Shown piece after piece: positions 8,801 to 19,196 of a DNA stretch of 64,000 nt. Each line of letters opens with the position of its first letter. Position 1 is the first letter of the stretch. The stretch comes from Phytohabitans rumicis (GTDB taxonomy: Bacteria > Actinomycetota > Actinomycetes > Mycobacteriales > Micromonosporaceae): assembly GCF_011764445.1 (NCBI RefSeq), contig NZ_BLPG01000001.1, positions 2,728,001 to 2,792,000 on the forward strand, in the 5' to 3' direction. Both the position numbers and the translations under genes were made by a program. The notes beneath the pieces were generated by a model that was given only the letters and a program-made list of their open reading frames with translations, was not told where the DNA came from and did no database searches.

Positions 8801-10311
8801 GTGGCAGAGAACCCATACACCGGCAGGGAAATATGGTTCCTGACCGGCAGCCAGGGCTTGTACGGCGAGGCGACGCTGCGGCAGGTGGCGGAGCAGTCCC
8901 AACGGGTGGCAGCGGCACTGGACAACTCCGGCGAGATCCCCATGCCGGTCGTGTGGAAGCCGGTCCTGACCAGCTCGGAGGCCATCCGGCAGGTGATGGG
9001 CCAGGCGAACGAGGACCCGGCCTGCGTCGGCGTCATCACCTGGATGCACACGTTCTCGCCCGCGAAGATGTGGATCTCGGGCCTCGACGCCCTGCGCCTG
9101 CCGCTGCTGCACCTGCACACCCAGGCCGACGCCGCCCTGCCGTGGGCGACGATCGACATGGACTTCATGAACCTCAACCAGGCCGCGCACGGCGACCGGG
9201 AGTTCGCCTTCGCCCTGACCCGGCTGCGGGTGCCCCGCACCACCGTCGCCGGCCACGCGACTGACCCGGCGGTGGCGGCCCGCATCGGCTCCTGGGCCCG
9301 CGCGGCGACCGGGGTGGCGGAGGCGCGCACGCTCCGGCTGGCCCGGTTCGGCGACAACATGCGGGACGTCGCGGTCACCGAGGGCGACAAGGTCGAGGCG
9401 GAGCTCCGGGTCGGGGTCTCGGTCAACACCTGGGGCATCAACGACCTCGTCCAGGTCGTCGACAACGTCAAGGAGTCCACTGTCGACGAGCTCATCGACG
9501 AGTACGTCGGCGCGTACGACATGGACGACGACCTGCGGCCCGGCGGCGCCCGGCACGAGTCCGTCCGCTACCAGGCCCGCATCGAGGCCGCGCTGCGGCA
9601 GTTCCTGGACGAGGGCTCGTTCAAGGCGTTCACCACGAACTTCCAGGACCTCGGCGGCCTCCGCCAACTGCCCGGCCTCGCCGTGCAACGGCTCATGGCC
9701 GACGGGTACGGCTTCGGCGGCGAGGGCGACTGGAAGACGTCCGCGCTGCTGCGGATCCTCAAGGTGGTGGGCGCCGGCCGTCCGGGCGGCACGTCGTTCA
9801 TGGAGGACTACACGTACCACCTGGGGCCGGGCACGCCGAAGGTGCTCGGTGCGCACATGCTCGAGGTCTGCCCGACGATCGCGGCGGAGCGCCCCGGGTG
9901 GAGGTGCACCCGCTGGGCATCGGCGACCGGGAAGACCCGGCCCGCCTCGTCTTCACCGCTGCCACCGGACCGGGCATCGTGGTGGGCTGGGCGGACCTCG
10001 GCGACCGGTTCCGCTGGGTGGCGAACGAGATCGACCTGGTGGAGCCGGACGAGCCGCTGCCGAACCTGCCCGTGGCCCGGGCGATCTGGCAGCCGCGGCC
10101 GGACTTCTCGACGGCGACCGAGGGCTGGCTGACCGCCGGCGGCCCGCACCACACAGTCCTCTCGACTGCGCTGGGCGCGGACGAGCTCACCGTCATCGCC
10201 GACCACCTCGGCATCGACCTGGTCGTCATCGACGCCGCCACGACGCGGCGCGGGCTGGCGAAGGAACTGCGCTGGACCGCCGCGTACCAGAAGCTGGCCC
10301 AGGGCCTGTAG
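8801..10311 (+). CDS. araA: L-arabinose isomerase (frameshifted)
   Basis: Converts L-arabinose to L-ribulose, the first catabolic step. The N-terminal part reads from GTG 8801 (GAAGGGA upstream) with the family blocks [28 protein letters not shown] and LHLHTQA. It runs through the metal and active-site region with [13 protein letters not shown] and [13 protein letters not shown], up to [12 protein letters not shown]. The rest ([19 protein letters not shown] to [14 protein letters not shown]) is in the next frame. One extra C in the CCCC run at 9892-9895 restores a 503-aa protein, matching the usual AraA length. The stop codon overlaps a 54-nt hairpin. A real frameshift would abolish the pathway, so an assembly error is the more likely explanation. 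Confidence 0.92.
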
Positions 10312-10364
10312 TGATCAAGGCGTCCTTCAAGTCGTTATAGCGACTTGAAGGACGCCTTGATCAC
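10311..10364. terminator. 54-nt palindrome, probable bidirectional terminator (copy 1)
   Basis: Perfect 24-nt arms (10311-10334 and 10341-10364) with a 6-nt loop. The arms begin GTGATCAAGGCGTCCTTC. The element contains the last base of the araA stop codon and the whole stop codon of the convergent GH43 gene, so it sits exactly between two transcription units. There is no U-tract. A second copy with identical arms is at 24680-24733. Confidence 0.85.
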
Positions 10365-11941
10365 GAAGTGGATGGTGCGAGAGAGAAGTAGTCGAAGTCG
10401 GCCGCCACGCGGGTGCCGGTCAGGTCGTGGGCGCAGAGGCCGACGAGCGTGCCGGTGAAGCGCAGCCCGGAGCCGTAGTCGTCGGACAGCTTGACCGTCT
10501 CCAGCGGCGGGCCCACCTCGTGCCAGGTGACGCCGTCCGGGGACGCGGCGAACCGCACCTCCGTGGGCTCGATCCGGGCGCGCAGGTGGATGACGTCCCA
10601 ATCGGCCACGCCGAGCTGGGCGCCGACCGGCTCGGCGTACCGCCCGTCGTCGGTCAGCGCGACGCCGACCACCGGGCCGAGCCGCTCGTCCCGGGTCACC
10701 CGCAGGTAGAAGTGCGTGCTCGCGTCGTACCAGAGGATGAGCCCGGCCGCCTGCGTGCCGTCGGTGGGCGCGAACCGCAGGCAGGTCGTGGCCTGCATGG
10801 GCAGCGCCCGCAGGCGCCGGGCCACCAGGCTGTGCGCGAAGAGCGAGTGCGGGCTCTGCCGCCCGCGCAGCCGCAGCCAGCCGGGGTGTTCGGTGAGGCT
10901 GGCCCAGGACTCGTCGATCGGCCCGCGCGGCGCGACCCACGCCGGATCGAGTGCCGGGCCGTCGAAGTCGTCCCGCTCCGGCTCCGCCGCGCCCGCCATG
11001 GCCCCAGCCCCGACCGGGCCGGGCACCGCCAGCGCGGGACGGTTTCCGCCGCCGGCCAGCCGCAGCCAGCCGTCGGACGCCCACTCCACGCGCTGGATGC
11101 AGGTTTCCCGACCGAGTACGCAGTACCGGCCGGCCGGCGTGACGACCGGGCGGCTCGCCAGGTGGGCGAGGAACCACTCCCCCTCCGGCGACTCCACCAG
11201 CTCGCCGTGGCCGGCCTTCTGCAGCGGTACGGACTCGTCGTCCCGGGTGGTGAGCAGCGAGCCCCGCGGGTCCACTTCGTACGGTCCTTCGATGGACCGG
11301 GACCGGGTCATGAGGACGCCGTGGTTCCAGCCGGTGCCACCCTCGGCGAGCATCAGGTAGTACCAGCCGTCGCGGCGGTAGAGGTTCGGGCCCTCGATCA
11401 GCGTCTCCTGGCGCAGGATCGTGCGGACCGGACCCACGAGCGCGCGCTTGTCGTGGTCGTACTCCTGCAGGATGATCCCGGCGAACGACGGGTGCGCGGG
11501 GCGGTGGTCCCAGCGCATCTGCACCAGCCAGCGGCGGCCGTCCTCGTCGTGGAAGAGCGACGGGTCGAAGCCGGTCGCGTTGAGAAAGACCGGCTTCGAC
11601 CACGGCCCGGTGATGTCCGGCGCGGTGATGAGGTAGTTGTCGACGTCCTTGAACGCCGGCGTACGGGTGTGCACCACGCTGTAGATCAGCCAGAAGAGCC
11701 CGTCGTGGTGGCTCAGCGAAGGCGCCCACACGCCGGCCGAGTCGGGCACGCCGCGCAGGTCCACTTCGGACGGATCGGTGAGCGCGTGCCCGATCAGCCG
11801 CCAGTTCGCCAGGTCGGTGGAGTGGTGGATCGGCACGCCCGGAAACCACTCGAAGGTGCTCGACGCGAGGTAGTAGTCCACCCCGACCCGCAGGATCGAC
11901 GGGTCGGGGTAGAAGCCGGGCAGTACTGGATTGCTGATCAC
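10361..11941 (-). CDS. Glycoside hydrolase family 43 beta-xylosidase/arabinofuranosidase
   Basis: A 526-aa hydrolase of xylo- or arabino-oligosaccharides, probably cytoplasmic because no signal peptide is present. It begins ISNPVLPGFYPDPSILRVG, where the Asp of YPDPS is the family's catalytic base. It then has STFEWFPGVPIHHSTDL, VWAPSLSHHDGLFWL and LIEGPNLYRRDGWYYL (Glu, catalytic acid). The C-terminal 200 residues form the concanavalin-like domain typical of GH43 beta-xylosidases. I chose the GTG at 11941 because it reproduces the usual N terminus; reading further upstream would overlap the preceding gene. It is the last gene of a three-gene GH43 operon. Arabinosidase versus xylosidase activity cannot be settled by eye. 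Confidence 0.9.
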   Translation of the reverse strand: MISNPVLPGFYPDPSILRVGVDYYLASSTFEWFPGVPIHHSTDLANWRLIGHALTDPSEVDLRGVPDSAGVWAPSLSHHDGLFWLIYSVVHTRTPAFKDVDNYLITAPDITGPWSKPVFLNATGFDPSLFHDEDGRRWLVQMRWDHRPAHPSFAGIILQEYDHDKRALVGPVRTILRQETLIEGPNLYRRDGWYYLMLAEGGTGWNHGVLMTRSRSIEGPYEVDPRGSLLTTRDDESVPLQKAGHGELVESPEGEWFLAHLASRPVVTPAGRYCVLGRETCIQRVEWASDGWLRLAGGGNRPALAVPGPVGAGAMAGAAEPERDDFDGPALDPAWVAPRGPIDESWASLTEHPGWLRLRGRQSPHSLFAHSLVARRLRALPMQATTCLRFAPTDGTQAAGLILWYDASTHFYLRVTRDERLGPVVGVALTDDGRYAEPVGAQLGVADWDVIHLRARIEPTEVRFAASPDGVTWHEVGPPLETVKLSDDYGSGLRFTGTLVGLCAHDLTGTRVAADFDYFSLAPSTS

Positions 11942-11952
11942 GATCTTGTACG

Positions 11953-13440
11953 TTACTCCAGGTAGTACGTGGCGTCCGCGCGCTCCGTCGCGGTGCTCAC
12001 CGGCTGGATGTAGAGCAGGTTGTTGGCGTGCCGCAGGTAGCGGCCGGCGAAGTTGTACGACTCGAACGACGCCGCGGCCGAGTCGGCGAGCCCGGCCCGC
12101 CGGTAGAAGCTGGCGTCGTTGCGGAAGAGCGTGGAGCCGTCGCTGCGCTCCACCCACATCTCGTAGTTCTTGTGGCGCAGGTAGTAGCCGGGGTAGTTGG
12201 TCGACTCCAGCGACACGGTCCCACTGCCGGCGAGCCCGGTGACGATCCGGAACTGCGAGTCGGCGAGGTTGGTGACGTTGGCTTCGAGCCGGGCCCGGAA
12301 CTCCCAGTGCCGGACGAACCGGTCCGGGTAGTTGTACGACTTGAGCCGGTACGGCGTGGCGCCGTCCGGCACCGGGATGCCGAAGTTCGGCGTGCCGTCC
12401 GCGTTCCAGTAGAGCTTCTGGATCCGGGTACGCCGGTTCGGGTCGTTCAGCGGGTCACCGGAGATGTCCCGGTAACTGCGGTCGTGGTAGACGAGGATGT
12501 CGCTCTGGCCATCCTCGGAGACCGTGAACGAGTTGTGTCCCGGGCCGTACTGGCTGGTGTTCGCGTTGCTGGTGAACACCGGGGTCGAGGTCTTGGACCA
12601 GGAGGCCGGGTTCATCAGGTTGCTCGACGCCGAGGCGGTGAGCAGCCCGACGCAGTAGTTGGCGTCGGTCGCGCTGGCCGAAAACGCCATGAAGACCCGC
12701 CCGTTGCGCTGGATCACCGCCGGGCCCTCGTTCACCCGGTGCCCGATGGTCTCCCAGGAGTACGTGGGGACGCTGATCCGGGCCGGGGTGCCGGAGATGG
12801 TCCACGGGTTGGACATCGGCGCCAGGTAGAGGTTCGTGCCGCTGCCCACGGCAGGATCGTTCTGTGCCCAGGCGAGATAGCGGGTGCCATTGTGGACGAA
12901 CGTGGTGGCGTCCAGGGAGAAGGTGTTCAGCGGCAGCGCGATGCGGCCCCGCTCCGTCCACGTGCCGGTGAGGGGGTTGGCGCTCGTGGTTTCCAGGACG
13001 TACGGCCGGATGGCCCAGACGTCGTCGGTACGCCCGGCGGCGAAGTAGATGTACCACCTGCCGTCGATGTAGTGGATCTCCGGCGCCCAGATGTGCGCGC
13101 CCATCTCGCCGCTGGAGTGCTTGCGCCAGATGACGGTTTCGGCCGCGGTCGCCAGGCCCTGCAGGCTCGTGGCCCGGCGCATGACGATGCGGTCGTACTC
13201 CGGCGCGGTCGCGGTGAAGTAGTAGTAGCCGTCGGTGTGCTTGACGATGTGCGGATCGGCCCGCTGAGCGATCAGCGAGTTCGTGTAGAGGACGCCGGGC
13301 GAGGCCGGCGCGGGATTTGCGATGAGCATGCTTGCCAGTACCACCAAAACGACGATCGCGGTCCTTCTCATGGTCCGCCCTCGGGATGTGGCAGGAGCCG
13401 GGGCCGGCCACGACGGCGCTCGACCTGAATTCCGATTCAT
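11953..13440 (-). CDS. Secreted GH43 arabinofuranosidase with C-terminal AbfB (CBM42) domain
   Basis: A 495-aa exported enzyme acting on arabinan or arabinoxylan side chains. A basic N region with RR leads into the hydrophobic stretch TAIVVLVVLASMLIANPAPAS. The GH43 catalytic domain includes RADPHIVKHTDGYYYFTAT, MGAHIWAPEIHYIDGRWY and NEGPAVIQRNGRVFM. From about residue 355 the AbfB-type arabinose-binding domain follows, with the repeated SYNYPDRFVRH, STNYPGYYLRH and SYNFAGRYLRH motifs. I chose the ATG at 13440 because AAGAGGAGAGC precedes it; ATG 13371, just before the hydrophobic core, is a plausible shorter start. It lies 14 nt after the upstream GH43 gene and 11 nt before the next. Confidence 0.9.
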   Translation of the reverse strand: MNRNSGRAPSWPAPAPATSRGRTMRRTAIVVLVVLASMLIANPAPASPGVLYTNSLIAQRADPHIVKHTDGYYYFTATAPEYDRIVMRRATSLQGLATAAETVIWRKHSSGEMGAHIWAPEIHYIDGRWYIYFAAGRTDDVWAIRPYVLETTSANPLTGTWTERGRIALPLNTFSLDATTFVHNGTRYLAWAQNDPAVGSGTNLYLAPMSNPWTISGTPARISVPTYSWETIGHRVNEGPAVIQRNGRVFMAFSASATDANYCVGLLTASASSNLMNPASWSKTSTPVFTSNANTSQYGPGHNSFTVSEDGQSDILVYHDRSYRDISGDPLNDPNRRTRIQKLYWNADGTPNFGIPVPDGATPYRLKSYNYPDRFVRHWEFRARLEANVTNLADSQFRIVTGLAGSGTVSLESTNYPGYYLRHKNYEMWVERSDGSTLFRNDASFYRRAGLADSAAASFESYNFAGRYLRHANNLLYIQPVSTATERADATYYLE

Positions 13441-13454
13441 GCTCTCCTCTTCTC

Positions 13455-14933
13455 TCAGACGGGTTGTAGCTGCCACTGCTGGCAGTTGTTGTTGAGCCAG
13501 GTCCACTGGCGTACGTCGGCGCCGTCGGCGGTGCCGCAGTTGGCGACGTCGGCTACCTTGCCGGTGCTCGCGTTGACCAGCCGCACCCAGCCACCGGCCG
13601 CCGACAGCACGAGGCGGAACCGCTGGCACGTGTTGTTGAGCCAGGACCACTGGCGGATGTCGACGCCGTCCGCGGTGCCGCAGTTGGCCACGTCCGCCAC
13701 CTTGCCGCTGCCCACGTTGACCAGCCGGCTGGTGTCGTCGGCCATGTCCTCGATCCGCCACCGTTGGTTGTTGCCGCTGTTACACGTCCACTGCTGGATG
13801 TTGGCGCCGTCCGCCGTGGACTGACCCGCCACCTCCAGGCACTTGCCGCTGTTGCGGTTGACGATCCGGTACGCCGTCGGCGTGGTCGCCGTCTCCCCCG
13901 CCGGGCCGTCGGCCGTGGTGCCGAGCCGCATCGGGGTGCCGAAGTTCGGCGTGCCGTCGGCGTTCCAGGTGAACCTCTGCGCCCGGGTCGTCCGGTTGTT
14001 GTCGCACCCGCCGCTGGTGGAACTGTTGGCGTGGTAGACGATCCAGTTCTCGGTGCCGTCGGGCGAGGTGAAGAAGCCGTTGTGGCCGGGGCCGTACACG
14101 CTGTTGGCGTCGCTGCGCGCGAAGACCGGGTTGGCGGCCTTGGTCCAGGACCCGGCGCTGAGCGGGTTCGAGCCGGTCAGGGTGAGCCGGCCCAGCTTGT
14201 AGTCGGGGCCCCAGCAGGCGCTCGCCGAGTACACGATGAACGTCTGGCCGTTGCGCTGCAAGGCGACCGGGCCCTCGTTGACCGTGCCGCCCTGGGTCTC
14301 CCAGGAGAGCGCCGGCGAGGAGATGACACTGAACGAGCCGCTGACCGTGTACGGGTTGCTCATCGGCGCGATGACGAGGCTCTGCGCGCTGCCGTTGATG
14401 AACCCGCTACCCAGCAGGTAGAGCGCGCCGTTGACCGGTAGCACGCTGGCGTCGATGAGCCAGCCGCCCGGCGTGAGGTTGGATCCGGTGAGGATGTTCC
14501 GGTACGTGTACGGCCCGAGCGGGTCGGTGCCCGCGCTCTCCAGCACGTGCGTGCGCTGGGTGTCGCAGCACGCGGCGCCGACCTGCGCACCGGAGTAGTA
14601 GATGTACCACCGTCCATTGAGGAAGTGCAGCTCCGGGGCCCAGAAGTTGGCCCCGCGCGACGGCGTGGTGTCCTGCCAGACCTGGACGCTGGGCGCGGTG
14701 GCCAGGCCGGCGAGCGTCGCCGACTTGCGCATGGTGAGCGTGTTCGTGAACGACGTGGTGATCAGGTAGTAGTTGCCGCTGTAGTACTGGAGCCAGGGAT
14801 CGGCGCCCTTCTGCGACTTGACCGGGTTGGTGTACGGCCGGCCGGGAGCCGCGGAGGCCGGTTGCGCGATGCCGGTGACGAACACCGTGAGCAGCGCCGT
14901 CACGGCGATGAGCCAAGCACGAGGACGGGGCAT
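13455..14933 (-). CDS. Secreted GH43 hydrolase with C-terminal ricin-type (CBM13) lectin domain
   Basis: A 492-aa exported hydrolase. The signal peptide is MPRPRAWLIAV... ending near ASAAPG. The GH43 fold has QKGADPWLQYYSGNYYL, NFWAPELHFLNGRWYIYY and TVNEGPVALQRNGQ. It is followed from about residue 360 by a beta-trefoil with three QxW-type repeats (NIQQWTC, IRQWSWLNN, VRQWTWLNN) that would bind plant polysaccharide. I chose the ATG at 14933 (AAAGGA upstream). This is the first gene of the GH43 operon, downstream of the second LacI gene, and an operator-like palindrome (14969) lies in the 63-nt gap. The exact substrate is inferred from the arabinan context. Confidence 0.9.
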   Translation of the reverse strand: MPRPRAWLIAVTALLTVFVTGIAQPASAAPGRPYTNPVKSQKGADPWLQYYSGNYYLITTSFTNTLTMRKSATLAGLATAPSVQVWQDTTPSRGANFWAPELHFLNGRWYIYYSGAQVGAACCDTQRTHVLESAGTDPLGPYTYRNILTGSNLTPGGWLIDASVLPVNGALYLLGSGFINGSAQSLVIAPMSNPYTVSGSFSVISSPALSWETQGGTVNEGPVALQRNGQTFIVYSASACWGPDYKLGRLTLTGSNPLSAGSWTKAANPVFARSDANSVYGPGHNGFFTSPDGTENWIVYHANSSTSGGCDNNRTTRAQRFTWNADGTPNFGTPMRLGTTADGPAGETATTPTAYRIVNRNSGKCLEVAGQSTADGANIQQWTCNSGNNQRWRIEDMADDTSRLVNVGSGKVADVANCGTADGVDIRQWSWLNNTCQRFRLVLSAAGGWVRLVNASTGKVADVANCGTADGADVRQWTWLNNNCQQWQLQPV

Positions 14934-14968
14934 GGGCGAGGTCCTTTCGTGGGATCGGCCCCCGTATC

Positions 14969-14982
14969 TGTTAGCGTTCACA
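14969..14982. promoter_or_regulatory. LacI-type operator TGTTAGCGTTCACA before the GH43 operon
   Basis: Imperfect version of the island's palindrome, 36 nt upstream of the first GH43 gene and between it and the second LacI gene. It gives the hydrolase genes a candidate regulated promoter of their own. Confidence 0.65.
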
Positions 14983-14996
14983 TAGATAGCCGTATT

Positions 14997-16034
14997 TTAG
15001 ACCCGATGCGGACCTGACGAGCTTTCCCGCACCACGAGTTCCGGTGGGAACCGCATGTGCTGTTGGGTCCGCACGCCAGCGGCTATCTGCCCGACCAGCA
15101 TTTCCAGGCTGGCCCGGCCGAGTGCGGCGAAGTCCTGCTGCACCGTGGTCAACGGCGGCAGCAGGTAGGCGGCCTCCTCGATGTCGTCGAACCCGACAAT
15201 GCTCACTTCGTCCGGCACCGACCGGCCGGCCTGGTGCAACGCGCGCAGCGCGCCCAGCGCCATCTGGTCGTTGCCGCAGAAAATCGCCGTCACACCGGGA
15301 TCCACGGCGAGCAGCCGGCCCGCCTCGTAGCCGGACCGGACGCTCCAGTCTCCGGAAAGCACCGGCGCCTCGGGCGCGCCAACCTGCCGCAGGGTGGTGC
15401 GCCAGCCGGTGACGCGCTCGCGGGTCTCCGGCCACTCGGCCGGGCCGGAGATGTGGTGGACGGTGGCGTGGCCGAGGTCGACCAGGTGCTGGGTGGCCAG
15501 CGCCGCGCCCGCGATGTTGTCGACGCTCACCATGGGCACGCCGACCGCGTCGCCCACGCCGATGCCGACGAGCGGGATGTCCGACGGCACCCGGGCGAGC
15601 GCCGCGAGCGCCGAGTCCATGGGCGCGACGGTCACGATGCCCTCGACCGCCTGCTCCCGCAGCCGGTTGATGGCGTTGGACACCGAGCCCTCGTCGAGCG
15701 AGCGCGCGCTCGCCACGCTGACGAAGTATCCGGCGTCGCGGGCGGCCCGCTCGATGGCGTACACCGTCGAGGATGGACCCACCAGCGTGGTGTCGAACGT
15801 GACCAGACCCAGCGTGTGGGAGCGATTGGTGACGAGCGCCCGGGCGGCCGAGTTGCGCCGGTAGTCGAGCTCCTGCATGGCGCGCAGGACCCGCTCGCGG
15901 GTCTCACTCCGCACGCTCGGGTGTTCGTTGAGGACGCGGGAGACGGTCTGGTGCGAGACGCCGGCGAGCCGCGCGACGTCCATCATCACCGGCTTGCCGC
16001 GCAGCTTGCGCGCCCCGCTCGGGGTCTCGGACAT
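14997..16034 (-). CDS. LacI-family transcriptional regulator of arabinan utilisation
   Basis: A 345-aa repressor. The HTH is MMDVARLAGVSHQTVSRVLN at about residues 17-36. Next come the hinge AARALVTNRSHTLGLVTFD and an effector-binding domain with AIFCGNDQMALGALRAL and VSIVGFDDIEEAAYLLPPLTT. It is clearly paralogous to the regulator at 1140-2186: same length and nearly the same closing motif. ATG 16034 follows AAAGGGGG. It is transcribed toward the GH43 genes and away from ytfQ, with operators in both flanking gaps. It probably governs arabinan hydrolases and the YtfQ importer. The ligand is not visible from sequence. Confidence 0.92.
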   Translation of the reverse strand: MSETPSGARKLRGKPVMMDVARLAGVSHQTVSRVLNEHPSVRSETRERVLRAMQELDYRRNSAARALVTNRSHTLGLVTFDTTLVGPSSTVYAIERAARDAGYFVSVASARSLDEGSVSNAINRLREQAVEGIVTVAPMDSALAALARVPSDIPLVGIGVGDAVGVPMVSVDNIAGAALATQHLVDLGHATVHHISGPAEWPETRERVTGWRTTLRQVGAPEAPVLSGDWSVRSGYEAGRLLAVDPGVTAIFCGNDQMALGALRALHQAGRSVPDEVSIVGFDDIEEAAYLLPPLTTVQQDFAALGRASLEMLVGQIAAGVRTQQHMRFPPELVVRESSSGPHRV

Positions 16035-16080
16035 GCGCGGAGCCCCCTTTCACGGGCAGGTTACGGACATGTGGTGGCAG

Positions 16081-16094
16081 TGTTAACGCTCACA
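16081..16094. promoter_or_regulatory. LacI-type operator TGTTAACGCTCACA
   Basis: 47 nt upstream of the second LacI gene's start codon. It forms a pair with the inverted copy at 16184-16197, about 103 bp away centre to centre. That is close to ten helical turns, which would suit looping by a tetrameric repressor. Confidence 0.65.
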
Positions 16095-16183
16095 CCCACG
16101 CTGTCAAGAGCCCTCTCGAAATCGATCCGCATCGAAAGGTCACCCAGACATCACAATTGGATGAAGTCCTTGACGACGGGCTA

Positions 16184-16197
16184 CGTGAGCGTTAACA
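16184..16197. promoter_or_regulatory. LacI-type operator CGTGAGCGTTAACA
   Basis: Inverted near-copy of the site at 16081, differing at one terminal base. It lies in the divergent gap between the second LacI gene and ytfQ. Confidence 0.6.
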
Positions 16198-16332
16198 CTC
16201 TCGCAAACAGGGCGTCACGGAGACGAAGCCAGGGCCACAAAACCCCCGCAGCTTCGGCCCATGGCTCGACGAAATCCGCGTGCGTGTAGGTGCCCAAACC
16301 ATCCAGGCGAGGAGGACATATCTTCGAGTGGA

Positions 16333-16346
16333 TGTTAGCGCTAACA
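16333..16346. promoter_or_regulatory. Operator TGTTAGCGCTAACA upstream of ytfQ
   Basis: Perfect palindrome, 49 nt before the ytfQ start codon. It is identical to the sites at 2221, 4687 and 21279. Confidence 0.75.
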
Positions 16347-16394
16347 GTGACGACCAGTAACCCCCCTCTCACCCCGATTCGAGGAGAGTGCACT

Positions 16395-17384
16395 GTGCTC
16401 AGGAAGATATCGATGATCCTCATCGCTGGCGTGCTGGCCGCCCCACTGGCGGCGTGCGGCGGCGACGGCGACTCCGCCAGTTCAGGTTCAGGCAACAGCG
16501 GCGACGACAAGATCGTTCTTGGCTTCTCTCAGGTCGGCGCGGAGAGCGGCTGGCGTACGGCCAACACCAAGTCCATTCAGGACTCGGCGAAGGAGGCCGG
16601 CATCGAGCTGAAGTTCTCCGACGCGCAGCAGAAGCAGGAGAACCAGATCAAGGCGATCCGGTCGTTCATCCAGCAGAAGGTCGACGTCATCGCGTTCTCG
16701 CCGGTCGTCGAGTCGGGCTGGGACACCGTCCTCAAGGAGGCCAAGGACGCGGGCATCCCGGTCATCCTGACCGACCGCGCGGTCGACTCGCCGGACACGT
16801 CGCTCTACAAGTCGTTCATCGGTTCGGACTTCGTGGTCGAGGGCGAGCGGGCCGGCGACTGGCTGGTCAAGGAGTACGCCGGCAAGACCGAGCCGGTGAA
16901 CATCGTCGAGCTGCAGGGCACCACCGGTTCGGCCCCGGCGAACGACCGCAAGAAGGGCTTCGCCGACAAGATCGCCGCCGCGCCGAACCTCAAGATCATT
17001 GCCTCGCAGACCGGTGACTTCACCCGGGCCAAGGGCAAGGAGGTCATGGAGGCGTTCCTGAAGGCGCACAGCGACATCGACGTGCTCTACGCCCACAACG
17101 ACGACATGGGCCTGGGCGCGATCGAGGCCATCGAGGGCGCCGGCAAGAAGCCGGGCGTCGACATCAAGATCATCACTGTCGACGCGGTCAAGGACGGCAT
17201 GCAGGCGCTCGCCGACGGCAAGATCAACTTCATCGTCGAGTGCAGCCCGCTGCTTGGCCCACAGCTCATGGAGCTGGTCAAGAAGGTGAAGGCCGGCGAG
17301 GCCGTGGAGGCTCGGATCCTGACCAACGAGACCACCTTCACCCAGGAGCAGGCCAAGGCCGCCCTCCCGACCCGCCAGTACTAG
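16395..17384 (+). CDS. ytfQ: YtfQ-type furanose-sugar ABC transporter binding lipoprotein
   Basis: A 329-aa secreted lipoprotein whose lipobox is APLAACGG (Cys near residue 20). The mature domain strongly resembles E. coli galactofuranose-binding YtfQ: VGAESGWRTANTKS, LKFSDAQQKQENQIKAIRSF, VVESGWDTVLKEAKDAGIPV, GDWLVKEY, VELQGTTGS and SGDFTRAKGKEVME-like text near residue 210. GTG 16395 has GAGGAGAG 6 nt upstream. It is the first gene of a ytfQ-ytfR-ytfT-yjfF set but is separated from ytfR by 285 nt carrying a palindromic repeat. In this locus L-arabinofuranose is the likely cargo, which is an inference. Confidence 0.92.
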   Translation: MLRKISMILIAGVLAAPLAACGGDGDSASSGSGNSGDDKIVLGFSQVGAESGWRTANTKSIQDSAKEAGIELKFSDAQQKQENQIKAIRSFIQQKVDVIAFSPVVESGWDTVLKEAKDAGIPVILTDRAVDSPDTSLYKSFIGSDFVVEGERAGDWLVKEYAGKTEPVNIVELQGTTGSAPANDRKKGFADKIAAAPNLKIIASQTGDFTRAKGKEVMEAFLKAHSDIDVLYAHNDDMGLGAIEAIEGAGKKPGVDIKIITVDAVKDGMQALADGKINFIVECSPLLGPQLMELVKKVKAGEAVEARILTNETTFTQEQAKAALPTRQY

Positions 17385-17417
17385 CTCTCCCGGTACGAAC
17401 CCGCACCCCCCTCACCC

Positions 17418-17500
17418 GTCGATCAAGGGCAAACGGTCGTGGTTGGATCTCCGATCCGCAACCATTTGCCCTTGATCGGCGGGCAATCCCTTGATCGGCG
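17418..17500. repeat. 57-nt palindromic element (copy 2) inside the ytfQ-ytfR gap
   Basis: Core at 17421-17477 (GATCAAGGGC to GCCCTTGATC), followed by one more CCTTGATCGGCG unit. It occupies part of the 285-nt gap between the binding-protein gene and the ATPase gene, where it could reduce read-through so that YtfQ is made in excess over the membrane components. Nothing else gene-like was seen in the gap. Confidence 0.85.
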
Positions 17501-17669
17501 AGGGCCGGCGGAGAAAGATCCGGCGCACGGCGTAGCAGGTGGACGGCGTACCCGATAAACGGACGGCGCCGCCCCACGGCGGAGGGCGAGCGGCGGACGG
17601 CGCGAAACATGGGCATTGGCCGATCGGCACGCGGCCAGCATGATGAAAGACGAGCAAGGAGTCACGCGG

Positions 17670-19192
<1,523 letters not shown>

Positions 19193-19196
<4 letters not shown>

